Shown here piece by piece: positions 9,014-17,087 of a stretch of 38,111 nucleotides of DNA (within the stretch, counting starts at the first letter, position 1; each line of letters starts with the position of its first letter). The notes under the pieces are model-generated. The model searched no databases. It was not told the origin of the DNA and was given only the letters and a program-made list of their open reading frames with translations. The DNA comes from Persephonella sp. (GTDB lineage: Bacteria > Aquificota > Aquificia > Aquificales > Hydrogenothermaceae): assembly GCA_027030485.1 (NCBI GenBank), contig JALVEY010000036.1, positions 1-38,111 of the forward strand, given 5' to 3'. A program made the translations under genes and the position numbers.

Positions 9014-9601
9014 ATGATACAGGTTAAGGTTAGAAATATAGGACTTGATTCTTTAACAGGTTCTCCGATAGTTATGCTTGCTAATATAAAGAATGAAGAT
9101 GAAATATTTCCTATCTGGATCGGAATTTCTGAAGCGGAAGGGATAATACTGAAACAAAGTGGTGTAGAAACCCCCAGACCTCTTACTTATGATCTTGTAA
9201 AGAATATTATTGAATCTTTAGGAGGAACTGTTAAAAGGATTGCAATTATAGACAAAAAGGATAATGCATACATAGCTGAGATAATTATTGAAAAGGATGG
9301 AGAAGAACTCCATATTGATTCAAGACCAAGTGATGCGATAAATATTGCCCTTAGGTTTGATGCTCCTATCTACCTTGAAGAGACCGTTGTTCAAAAAGTT
9401 AATATTAAGGAAATTATTAAATCTTCCCAAAAACAGGAATTAAAAGAAGCTGAAGAGACCAAAAAAGTGTCTGATCATAAAACAGAGATATTAGATGTAA
9501 ATCCTGAAAGGGATAAAGAACTTGAAGAATTCAGGAAAATGCTTGAAAACATAAAACCGGAGGATTTTGCTATAAAACCAGAGGATAAAAAGGAGGGGTA
9601 A
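9014..9601 (+). CDS. Bifunctional nuclease (BFN/DUF151) domain protein
   Basis: 195 residues. Residues 1-135 match the DUF151/BFN fold: a start of the MIQVKVRNIGLD type, FPIWIGISEAEGI, RPLTYDLVKNIIESLGG and the signature HIDSRPSDAINIALRF. Plant members were reported to have DNase and RNase activity; the bacterial role is unsettled. The C-terminal 60 residues are charged and low in complexity, and are not part of the domain. GGAGG at 9002-9006 lies 7 bases before the ATG. A nearer ATG at 9009 is out of frame. The gene ends inside a strong hairpin shared with the convergent ankyrin operon. Confidence 0.85.
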   Translation: MIQVKVRNIGLDSLTGSPIVMLANIKNEDEIFPIWIGISEAEGIILKQSGVETPRPLTYDLVKNIIESLGGTVKRIAIIDKKDNAYIAEIIIEKDGEELHIDSRPSDAINIALRFDAPIYLEETVVQKVNIKEIIKSSQKQELKEAEETKKVSDHKTEILDVNPERDKELEEFRKMLENIKPEDFAIKPEDKKEG

Positions 9602-9613
9602 ATCCCCTCTTTT
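9589..9613. terminator. Bidirectional intrinsic terminator between the DUF151 gene and the ankyrin operon
   Basis: GAGGGG (9593-9598), a 5-base loop and CCCCTC (9604-9609) form a perfect 6-bp stem. A G-U and three A-T pairs extend it outward. T runs follow on both strands (TTTT on plus, CTTTTT on minus). The hairpin overlaps the stop codons of both convergent genes. Confidence 0.75.
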
Positions 9614-10967
9614 AAATATGTTTTGCTTTCGCTTTAAGTAGTATCTTTTTGATTTCTGGGACTTTTGCGTAATCAAGAGGCGTTTTTCCTCTCAGATCTT
9701 TTGCATTAACATCTGCCCCTTTTTTTATTAAAAATTTAACCATTTCTGTCTGTCTTCTCAGAACTGCAAGATGAAGAGGGGTTTCTTTGTATTTTCCTTT
9801 AAGATTAACATCAGCTCCACGACTTATAAGAAGCCTGGCTACATCTATTTTGCCTGCCATAGCAGCCTTAAATAAAGGTGTCCACCCTTTATTATTTTTT
9901 GCATTTATATCTGCCCCGTGTTTTATAAGAACCTGAGCAACTTTTAAATGACCTTCAAGTGCTGCTATGTGAAGGGGTGTATCTCCGTACTCATCTTCGA
10001 CGTTTACTTTTGCTCCATGCTTTATAAGATATTCTGTTAAATCACTGTCTCCATTTCTTGCTGAAACATGTAAAACATAATCTCCGTATTTGTTTTCTCT
10101 TGCGTTAACGTTTGCATTCCGATCAATTAACAGCTTAACTAACTCTATTTTTCTTCTGAAAGTTGCCTCATGAAGAGGTGTCCATCCATCGTTGTCCTGA
10201 GCATTAACATCAGCTCCATTGTTTATCAGAAATTTTACAACCTTTATGTCGCTTCCGGCCAGTGCAAGATGGAGAGGGGTTTTGCCTTTATTATTCCTCG
10301 CATTAATATACGATCCTTTTTGAACGAGTATTTTAACCAGATTAAACTTTCTTTGAATTACAGCTTTGTGTAAAGGAATTTCTCCGTCTTTATCTTTTAT
10401 GTTTGGGTCTGCTCCATTCTCAAGGAGTATCTTTGCAACCTCATACTCTCCTCTGAATGCTGCATGGTGAAGAGGCGTCCAGCCATTACTGTTCTGTGAG
10501 TTTATGGAGGAGCCAGCCTCAATTAATATTTGGACTACTGTAGGATGTCCTCCAAGAGCTGCAAGATGAAGGGGGGTATCCCCTTCACTATTTTTTACAT
10601 AAACATCAGCCCCATTTTCTAACAGTAGTTTTACAATCTCATCATATCCTAAAAAAGCTGCTTCATGGAGAGGAGTCCATCCTTCAAGGTTCTGTGCATT
10701 TATGTTTGCACCTTTGTTTATAAGCATTTTAGCAAGATTTATATCTCCCTTGATTGTTGCAAGATGAAGGGGAGTATTACCTAAAATGTTTTTAACATTT
10801 ATACCTGCACCTTCTTCTATTAGTTCTTTGACCGCTTTAACATTTTCTTGAGATATTGCTTCGGTTAATTTCTTATTAAGCTCAGCTTTTGTTTTTCCAT
10901 GTGTAGAAATAACAGGGAGAATAGTAAACAAAACCACACTTATAAACAGTTTGTAAAATCTTCTCAA
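9612..10967 (-). CDS. Exported ankyrin-repeat protein, 13 repeats including caps
   Basis: 451 residues with an N-terminal signal peptide (MRRFYKLF plus a hydrophobic core), then an almost unbroken ankyrin solenoid of 33-residue units: an N-cap, about 11 full repeats (GxTPLHxAA...GADVNAKD) and a C-cap ending in GKTPLDYAK. Ankyrin stacks bind other proteins. No enzymatic domain is present, so the partner is unknown. Repeat 9 (GDYVLHVSARNG) is degenerate. The third and last gene of a three-gene ankyrin operon, it starts 12 bases after the previous stop with GGAGG upstream. Its last two repeats are very similar to those of the 266-residue paralogue, also at DNA level. The likely location is the periplasm, inferred from the signal peptide. 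Confidence 0.9.
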   Translation of the reverse strand: MRRFYKLFISVVLFTILPVISTHGKTKAELNKKLTEAISQENVKAVKELIEEGAGINVKNILGNTPLHLATIKGDINLAKMLINKGANINAQNLEGWTPLHEAAFLGYDEIVKLLLENGADVYVKNSEGDTPLHLAALGGHPTVVQILIEAGSSINSQNSNGWTPLHHAAFRGEYEVAKILLENGADPNIKDKDGEIPLHKAVIQRKFNLVKILVQKGSYINARNNKGKTPLHLALAGSDIKVVKFLINNGADVNAQDNDGWTPLHEATFRRKIELVKLLIDRNANVNARENKYGDYVLHVSARNGDSDLTEYLIKHGAKVNVEDEYGDTPLHIAALEGHLKVAQVLIKHGADINAKNNKGWTPLFKAAMAGKIDVARLLISRGADVNLKGKYKETPLHLAVLRRQTEMVKFLIKKGADVNAKDLRGKTPLDYAKVPEIKKILLKAKAKHI

Positions 10968-10979
10968 TTTACTTCCTCC

Positions 10980-11780
10980 TTAAAAAATTTCACTTCCCCT
11001 TTTCCCTCCCAGTTTCTGGAGCAACTTTTTCAGATCTTCAACTTTCGCATAATCAAGGGGAGTACGTTTTCTTATATCTTTAGCATTAATGTTAGCTCCT
11101 TTTTTGATTAAAAAAAGCACCATTTTCTTATGTTTCCTCATAACAGCAAGATGAAGAGGGGTTTCTCTCGATCTTCCACATGCGTTTATATCAGCACCAT
11201 TCTCTAACAATATTTTTGCTACTTCAACCTTTCCTGTCAATGCAGCTTTGTGCAGTGGGGTCCATCTTCTGGCATTCAAAGCATTAACATTAGCTCCCTT
11301 CTCAATTAATATTTTAACTATGTCAACATGTCCTTCAAGTGCTGCAAGGTGAAGGGGAGTGTCCCCATATTTGTCTTTTACATTTACGTCTGCACCTTTT
11401 TCTATGAGTAATTTCAGTATTTCGGTATATCCTTTCATCGCTGCAATATGTATCGGGGCATATCCGAAAAATTTTTCCCTTGCGTTTATATCAGCACCAT
11501 TTTCAATCAGGATTTTTACTATTTTTAAATTTCCTTTACTAACCGCCCTTAACAAAGGTGTGTAATTGTTCTTATCCCTTGCGTTAACATCTGCACCCTT
11601 TTCTAAAAGTTCTTTAACAAGTTCAGCATCCCCTAATTTTATCGCTTCAAACAGTTTACGGTTTAATTTTTCTCTCGTTTCAGCAAAGGCTCGGAAAACA
11701 GTTATATTTTTTTCCATTGAAGGTAATATAGTTAACAAAGGGAAAACAAGCAGAAACATAATAATCTTTTTTGACAACAT
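10980..11780 (-). CDS. Exported ankyrin-repeat protein, about 7 repeats
   Basis: 266 residues. The N-terminus (MLSKKIIMFLLVFPLLTIL) is a signal peptide or signal anchor. Residues of about 35-255 form seven ankyrin units including caps, with typical segments such as GDTPLHLAALEGHVDIVKIL and GADVNARD. The C-cap RTPLDYAK resembles that of the 451-residue neighbour. Second gene of the operon, 8 bases after the stop of the 224-residue gene and 12 bases before the 451-residue gene. There is no catalytic domain. The function is unknown beyond protein binding. Confidence 0.9.
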   Translation of the reverse strand: MLSKKIIMFLLVFPLLTILPSMEKNITVFRAFAETREKLNRKLFEAIKLGDAELVKELLEKGADVNARDKNNYTPLLRAVSKGNLKIVKILIENGADINAREKFFGYAPIHIAAMKGYTEILKLLIEKGADVNVKDKYGDTPLHLAALEGHVDIVKILIEKGANVNALNARRWTPLHKAALTGKVEVAKILLENGADINACGRSRETPLHLAVMRKHKKMVLFLIKKGANINAKDIRKRTPLDYAKVEDLKKLLQKLGGKRGSEIF

Positions 11781-11788
11781 TATGCTAC

Positions 11789-12463
11789 CTATTTTCTTAA
11801 TATTTTAAGGAATTCTGGATCCTGAGTATAATCCTTCGGTGTATGTCCAAACTTGTCTTTTATGTTAGGATCAGCCCCTAATTTTATCAGGAGTTTAGCA
11901 ACCTCCTTATGATTCCAAAATACAGATTCGTGAAGGGGTGTATCACCATCTTCATCTACAGCATTTACATCAGCTCCGTGTTCCACCAGATATTTTACAA
12001 CATCTACATGACCGTGTCTTGCTGCATAATGAAGTGGAGTTGAACCGTTTTTTGTTCGTGCATTAATGTCAGCTCCGTATTTTAAGAGAATTTTCACAGT
12101 GTTTAGATTACCCTGTCCAGCTGCAAGGTGTAGGGGGGTTTCCCAGTTATCATCTTTTGCATTGACATCAGCTCCATTCTTTATTAGGTACTCTACTATT
12201 TCAACATTCCCTTTAAATGCAGCCTCATGAAGTGGAGTCCATCCGATAGCATCTTTGCTGTTTACATCTGCTCCTTTCTGGATCAGTTCTTTTATTAATT
12301 TTATATTTCCTTCAGAAACAGCCCTGTTTAAAGGAGGTTTCCCTTCCTTTTTCTTGAGTCTTTCTTTTAGTTCTTCAATAGTTTTAGGCTTTTCGTCTGC
12401 TTTAAGGGAGGAGGGCAGTATAATAAGAAAAAATAATAAAAATATAGTATTTAAAAATCTCAT
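11789..12463 (-). CDS. Exported ankyrin-repeat protein, 5 repeats plus cap
   Basis: 224 residues. A signal peptide (MRFLNTIFLLFF through about SSLKA) is followed by a short charged linker and five ankyrin repeats with a C-cap (GHTPKDYTQDPEF). Repeats alternate GWTPLHEAA, WETPLHLAA, GSTPLHYAA and GDTPLHESV forms. GGGAGG lies 7 bases before the ATG. An ATG closer to that site is out of frame. First gene of the three-gene ankyrin operon. It is probably periplasmic, inferred from the signal peptide. Confidence 0.9.
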   Translation of the reverse strand: MRFLNTIFLLFFLIILPSSLKADEKPKTIEELKERLKKKEGKPPLNRAVSEGNIKLIKELIQKGADVNSKDAIGWTPLHEAAFKGNVEIVEYLIKNGADVNAKDDNWETPLHLAAGQGNLNTVKILLKYGADINARTKNGSTPLHYAARHGHVDVVKYLVEHGADVNAVDEDGDTPLHESVFWNHKEVAKLLIKLGADPNIKDKFGHTPKDYTQDPEFLKILRK

Positions 12464-12499
12464 CTCCCATCCTCCCGATAAATCAAGTGGTTATATTAA

Positions 12500-12529
12500 A
12501 TTATATATAAATATTTTCCTATATGCCAT
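12500..12529 (-). promoter_or_regulatory. Possible promoter of the ankyrin operon
   Basis: On the minus strand, TATAAT (12505-12500) lies about 37 bases before the first ankyrin ATG. A weak -35 ATGGCA is 18 bases further upstream. The region between asd and the operon is only 73 bases and extremely AT-rich, so the match may be partly chance. Confidence 0.35.
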
Positions 12530-12536
12530 ATACGGC

Positions 12537-13550
12537 TTATATGAGGTTGTATTCTATGAGAAGTTCTGCTATCTGGACAGCATTTGTCGCAGCTCCTTTT
12601 CTCAGGTTGTCTGCCACAACCCACATTGAAAGACCGTTTTCAAATGCAAGATCTTTTCTTATCCTTCCCACGAACACCTCATCTTTTCCAGCCACCTCAA
12701 TGGGCATAGGATAAACATTGTTTTTTGGATCATCTTCAAGTATGACTCCCGGTGCATTCTTGAGAATTTCCCTTGCCTCTTCCGGTGTAATAGGATTTTC
12801 AGTCTCAATTACAACAGCCTCACTATGCCCGTAAAAAACGGGAACTCTCGCACATGTTGCAGACACATTTATGTCTGGAGCATGCATTATCTTTCTTGTC
12901 TCATGGAACATTTTCATCTCTTCTTTGGTGTAATCATTATCAAGAAATAGATCTATATGGGGAATGACATTGAATGCTATATGGTTAGGCAGAGCTTCCG
13001 GGTAGTAATACTTCCCTTCAAAGTATGCCCTCGTTTCCTCCTCAAGATCTTTTATCGCTGTTGCTCCTGCTCCTGATACAGCCTGATATGTTGAAACAAT
13101 CACCCTTTTTATCTTTTTTGCTTTGTGTATTGGATAAAGAGCTACCACCATCTGTATTGTTGAGCAGTTTGGGTTTGCTATTATCCCTTTGTGCCATTTC
13201 ACATCTTCAGGATTAACCTCAGGAACAACAAGGGGAACATCATCTTCCATTCTAAAAGCAGAACTGTTGTCTATCACTACAGCCCCTTTTTCTGCAGCAA
13301 CAGGAGCCCACTGTTTGCTTCTTGATCCTCCAGCTGAAAAAAGTGCTATATCTATTCCTTCAAATGATTCCGGTGAAACCGTCTGTACTTTGTATTTTAT
13401 TCCCATAAATTCAATCTCTTTACCGGCAGATTTTTCTGATGCTAAAAGCCTTATCTCTCCGACAGGAAAACCCCTCTCTTCAAGAACCTTCAGCATTGTT
13501 TTTCCAACAGCTCCTGTCGCTCCAAGTATTGCAATGTTATAATTTTTCAT
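12537..13550 (-). CDS. asd: Aspartate-semialdehyde dehydrogenase
   Basis: Reduces aspartyl phosphate to aspartate semialdehyde with NADPH, the branch point to lysine, diaminopimelate, threonine and methionine. The 337-residue length is typical. The Rossmann motif GATGAVGKTMLKVL is at the N-terminus, the catalytic Cys is in NPNCSTIQ, and SGAGATAIKDLEEE and the RVPVFYGHSEAV substrate region are clear. AGGAGG precedes the ATG. It is transcribed in the same direction as the ankyrin operon, 73 bases upstream of it. Confidence 0.97.
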   Translation of the reverse strand: MKNYNIAILGATGAVGKTMLKVLEERGFPVGEIRLLASEKSAGKEIEFMGIKYKVQTVSPESFEGIDIALFSAGGSRSKQWAPVAAEKGAVVIDNSSAFRMEDDVPLVVPEVNPEDVKWHKGIIANPNCSTIQMVVALYPIHKAKKIKRVIVSTYQAVSGAGATAIKDLEEETRAYFEGKYYYPEALPNHIAFNVIPHIDLFLDNDYTKEEMKMFHETRKIMHAPDINVSATCARVPVFYGHSEAVVIETENPITPEEAREILKNAPGVILEDDPKNNVYPMPIEVAGKDEVFVGRIRKDLAFENGLSMWVVADNLRKGAATNAVQIAELLIEYNLI

Positions 13551-13605
13551 TGATACCTCCTGAGAAATTTTGAATTAACAATATTTTACAATAAGAGGGT
13601 CTATT

Positions 13606-13815
13606 ATGGAGAAAACGCCACCGAAAAAAAGAAAAAATCCCTTTACCGCTGTTCTTATTCTTACAGGACTTATGTTTTTACCGTTTCTTGTATTTTTGTT
13701 TGATAAATTTCTCCTCAAGTTGGACACTTCAATACTTTTTATAGCAGAGTTAGGAATTGTGTCCCTTGGTTTGTTTTCCGGTTTTTTAATATACTACTTC
13801 TTTTTCAAAAATTAA
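13606..13815 (+). CDS. Small two-helix membrane protein
   Basis: 69 residues: a positively charged N-terminus (TPPKKRKNP), then two hydrophobic segments at about residues 14-34 and 42-67 joined by a short loop. I recognise no family. AGAGGG lies upstream of the ATG, and the stop is 14 bases before purH, so it appears to be the first gene of a purH operon. Reality as a gene rests on the clean hydrophobic pattern, the binding site and the tight spacing. Confidence 0.65.
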   Translation: MEKTPPKKRKNPFTAVLILTGLMFLPFLVFLFDKFLLKLDTSILFIAELGIVSLGLFSGFLIYYFFFKN

Positions 13816-13829
13816 TTAAGGAGGAATAG

Positions 13830-15377
13830 ATGAGAAAAAGAGCTCTGATCTCGGTATCTGACAAAACAGGTGTTGTTGAGTTTGCCAAAAATCTTGTTGA
13901 TCTTGGTTTTGAGATTATTTCCTCATCTGGTACAGCAAGGGTTTTAAATGAAAACGGGATTCCTGTTATTGAGGTTTCGCAGATCACAGGATTTCCTGAA
14001 ATAATGGGAGGCAGGGTTAAGACTCTCCACCCAAAGATACACGGTGGTCTTCTTGCAGTCAGGGACAACTTGGAGTATATGGAACAGCTTGAAGAGCATA
14101 ATATACGCCCTATAGATATCGTTGCAATCAACCTTTATCCCTTTGAGGAAACTGTTAAAAAGGGGGCAGACCTTGATGAAATTATTGAAAACATAGATAT
14201 TGGCGGACCTGCTATGGTAAGAGCCTCAGCAAAAAATCATAAATTTGTAACTGTTGTTGTTGATCCAGAAGATTATGGTCTTGTGATAAAAGAGCTTAAG
14301 GAAAAAGGAGAAACATCTATAGAAACAAGAAGAAAACTTGCTTTAAAAGCTTTCAGGCATACAGCATTTTATGACAGCGTAATATCAGATGTTTTAAACC
14401 AAAAATTCGGGATAAATGAAAAATTTCCTGAAGAATTTTCTATTCCATTCAGAAAAAGATATTCTCTTAGATACGGTGAAAACCCACATCAAGAAGCTGC
14501 CATATATGTATCACCAACAGAGTATAATGGGCTTTCCATCGCACAGAGTGAGGTTCTTCATGGGAAAGAAATGTCTTACAATAACTTTTTAGATGTTGAG
14601 GCTGCTGTAAATCTGGTAAAGGAGTTTGATGAGACAGCCTGCGTTATTGTGAAACACAACAATCCCTGTGGGGTAGCAGTTAGAGATAATCAGGCTGATG
14701 CTTACAGAGAGGCACTTTCAAGGGATCCAAAATCTGCCTTTGGAGGCATTGTTGCTTTTAACAAACCTGTTGAGTTAGAAACGGCTCAAGCGTTGACAGA
14801 GATATTCCTGGAGGTAGTAATAGCCCCTGATTTTGAGGAAGAAGCTTTTAAGTTTCTAACAGATAAAAAGAAAAATCTCAGAATTGTGAAGATAAAAAAC
14901 TTTGAGAAACAGCCGGAAGGTCTTGATTATAGAAGAATAAGCGGGGGAATACTCATTCAGGACAGGGATCTGAGACTTTACAGTGAATGGAAGGTTGTTT
15001 CAGATAGAGAGCCATCCCCTGAGGAGATTAATGATCTTCTTTTTGCCTGGAAGGTTGTTAAACATGTTAAATCAAACTCTGTTGTGATTGCAAAAGATAA
15101 AGCCACTATAGGTATAGGTCCCGGACAGACCTCAAGGGTTGACAGTCTCGAAACAGCAGTAAAAAAAGCATCTGAATTTGGATTTTCAACTGAGGGATCT
15201 GTTCTGGCATCTGAGGCATTTTTCCCGTTCAGAGACAGTATTGATGAAGCTGCAAAACATGGAATTAAAGCTATTATCCAGCCTGGAGGATCTATAAGAG
15301 ACAAAGAGGTAATTCAGGCTGCAAACGAACACGGAATAGCGATGGTTTTCACAGGAATGAGACATTTTAAACATTGA
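13830..15377 (+). CDS. purH: Bifunctional AICAR transformylase / IMP cyclohydrolase
   Basis: Catalyses the last two steps of purine synthesis, formylating AICAR with 10-formyl-THF and closing the ring to IMP. 515 residues. The MGS-like cyclohydrolase domain occupies about residues 1-145 (ISVSDKTGVVEFAK, GRVKTLHPKIHGG). The transformylase domain follows with RYGENPHQ, the catalytic KHNNPCG and EAFFPFRD. AAGGAGG lies just before the ATG. purT, for an earlier step in the same pathway, is convergent 0.5 kb away. Confidence 0.97.
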   Translation: MRKRALISVSDKTGVVEFAKNLVDLGFEIISSSGTARVLNENGIPVIEVSQITGFPEIMGGRVKTLHPKIHGGLLAVRDNLEYMEQLEEHNIRPIDIVAINLYPFEETVKKGADLDEIIENIDIGGPAMVRASAKNHKFVTVVVDPEDYGLVIKELKEKGETSIETRRKLALKAFRHTAFYDSVISDVLNQKFGINEKFPEEFSIPFRKRYSLRYGENPHQEAAIYVSPTEYNGLSIAQSEVLHGKEMSYNNFLDVEAAVNLVKEFDETACVIVKHNNPCGVAVRDNQADAYREALSRDPKSAFGGIVAFNKPVELETAQALTEIFLEVVIAPDFEEEAFKFLTDKKKNLRIVKIKNFEKQPEGLDYRRISGGILIQDRDLRLYSEWKVVSDREPSPEEINDLLFAWKVVKHVKSNSVVIAKDKATIGIGPGQTSRVDSLETAVKKASEFGFSTEGSVLASEAFFPFRDSIDEAAKHGIKAIIQPGGSIRDKEVIQAANEHGIAMVFTGMRHFKH

Positions 15378-15447
15378 TTTATGTTAAGGAAATAGGCATT
15401 TTTAAGTAATACTTTATGTAAGTAAATACTAACCAAAGGAGAGTATT

Positions 15448-15813
15448 ATGAAAAAGCTGTTTTTCTTGTCTGGTTTATTTGCCGTTTCTTTTGTTTTATT
15501 TTCGTGTGCTTCTGAGAAAAAGGATGTAAAAACTATTGAAAAAAAGCCTGTCCAGTCCCAAAAGACGGTAGAGATCAAAAAGGAATGTAAAAATTATGTA
15601 AATAGAATGGAAGAATGTCTAAAAGAAGCAAAGGGAAAGGATTATAGAAAAATATGGACCCAGTGTGAAGGTAAGGTAATGTGGGATATGCTGAAGGAAT
15701 ATCAAGACAACGGTTTTTGCTTTGATGAGGATGAGTGTAAGCAAAAAGTACTTGATGAGATCAATAATTGTAAAAAAGAGAGAACTTACATATTCAGAAA
15801 GTATCATAAATAA
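15448..15813 (+). CDS. Small Cys-rich lipoprotein, function unknown
   Basis: 121 residues. A lipoprotein signal peptide with lipobox LFSC makes C20 the lipidated residue. The mature part is charged and helical and carries six further Cys at 47, 57, 73, 91, 97 and 108. C47 and C57 are spaced CX9C, and C97 and C108 are spaced CX10C. This suggests a disulfide-stabilised helical hairpin outside the cytoplasm. GGAGAG precedes the ATG. I cannot assign a family. It lies between purH and purT but need not be related to them. Confidence 0.75.
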   Translation: MKKLFFLSGLFAVSFVLFSCASEKKDVKTIEKKPVQSQKTVEIKKECKNYVNRMEECLKEAKGKDYRKIWTQCEGKVMWDMLKEYQDNGFCFDEDECKQKVLDEINNCKKERTYIFRKYHK

Positions 15814-15833
15814 CTTTTAAAAGATGTAGGAGG

Positions 15834-17015
15834 TTAAATTAAAACTTTTATACGGTTTGCTGCCTCTTTAGCTTTTTTCCGTGCCTCCTCAATACTATTT
15901 CCTGTTGTAAGGACAACACCCATTCTTCTTTTTGGCCGGGTAGTTGGTTTACCAAATATCCTTATTTTTGTATCAGGAATCGAAAGAGCTTTTTCAATAC
16001 CTTCATAAACCGGAGCAACTCCCCAATCAGGGGCATGGAAGCAGTAAGAAGCAGCTGCTGTTGCAATCATTTTTATATCAATAGGAAGTCCTAAGATAGC
16101 CCGTAAATGGATCTCAAATTCGGACATGTTCTGTGAAATCATAGTTACCATACCTGTATCATGGGGTCTTGGGGATATTTCGTTAAACCATACATTATCC
16201 CCTTTAACAAAAAGCTCACACCCGAATATACCGTATCCCCCAAGTGCATCTGTTATTTTTTTTGCCATATCTTTTGCTTTCTCTAAGGCAACAGGGCTCA
16301 TAGGTTGAGGTTGCCAGCTTTCGTAATAATCCCCTTCAACCTGGATATGACCTATAGGCTCACAAAAAAGTGTCCCCTGATCTTGGGTTCTGACAGTTAA
16401 AAGGGTTATTTCAAAATCAAAGTCAATGAACTCCTCTATAATCACCTCTCCTCCTTTACCCCTTGCATTTTCCTGGGCATAGTACCATGCCTTTTCTATC
16501 TGATCTTCCGACTTTACAATACTCTGTCCCTTTCCTGAAGAGCTCATTACAGGTTTAACAACAGCAGGGAGACCTATTTCTTTAACAGCTTTTTTATACG
16601 TTTCTATATCTGATGCGAACCTGTAAGAAGAGGTTTTAAGACCAACCTCTTCAGCTGCAAGTCTTCTTATCCCTATTCTGTTCATTGTGTAGTTTGTTGC
16701 TTTTGCCGACGGTATCACAGTAAATCCTTCTTTCTCAAGTTCAAGAAGCATAAGGGTATCTATAGCTTCTATCTCAGGAACGATAAAATCAGGTTTTTCC
16801 CTGTAAACAATATTTTTTATCTGTTGTCCATTTTTCATATCTATAACGTAGGATCTTTGAGCAACCTGCTGTGCAGGAGCAAATTCATAGCTGTCAACAG
16901 CTATTACCTCTATACCAAGTCTTAAGGCTTCTACTGCAAACTCTTTGCCAAGCTCACCACTTCCAAGGAGAAGAATTTTTGTGGCATTGTGGGATAAGGG
17001 TGTTCCTATTATCAT
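15834..17015 (-). CDS. purT: Formate-dependent phosphoribosylglycinamide formyltransferase
   Basis: An ATP-grasp enzyme that formylates GAR using formate and ATP, a folate-free alternative to PurN. 393 residues, as in the family. Visible features are an N-terminal nucleotide-fold segment ([17 protein letters not shown]), the [16 protein letters not shown] region, [14 protein letters not shown] of the ATP-grasp fold, the metal-binding stretch [16 protein letters not shown] and the C-terminal [14 protein letters not shown]. The ATG at 17015 follows AAGGAG. It faces purH and diverges from the DUF1538 operon. Confidence 0.96.
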   Translation of the reverse strand: MIIGTPLSHNATKILLLGSGELGKEFAVEALRLGIEVIAVDSYEFAPAQQVAQRSYVIDMKNGQQIKNIVYREKPDFIVPEIEAIDTLMLLELEKEGFTVIPSAKATNYTMNRIGIRRLAAEEVGLKTSSYRFASDIETYKKAVKEIGLPAVVKPVMSSSGKGQSIVKSEDQIEKAWYYAQENARGKGGEVIIEEFIDFDFEITLLTVRTQDQGTLFCEPIGHIQVEGDYYESWQPQPMSPVALEKAKDMAKKITDALGGYGIFGCELFVKGDNVWFNEISPRPHDTGMVTMISQNMSEFEIHLRAILGLPIDIKMIATAAASYCFHAPDWGVAPVYEGIEKALSIPDTKIRIFGKPTTRPKRRMGVVLTTGNSIEEARKKAKEAANRIKVLI

Positions 17016-17087
17016 CTGTTTCTCCTTTTATTGATGTTATAATATTTTAAACTAAAGAATTATATAACATAATTTAGGGAAAAAATT

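Noticed and set aside
9612-12463. Regular DNA repeats that could suggest a CRISPR or satellite array
   Set aside because: The period is about 99 bases and is explained by the 33-residue ankyrin repeats in frame. There are no conserved repeats with unique spacers.
12521-12545. Hairpin GCC-ATATAC-GGC near the end of asd as a terminator
   Set aside because: It has only a 3-bp G-C stem with imperfect flanks, and no T-run follows on the asd strand.
11359-12629. Several plus-strand open frames opposite the ankyrin genes
   Set aside because: They are antisense products of the repetitive ankyrin codons, with low-complexity Ser/Phe/Ile-rich translations and no ribosome-binding sites.
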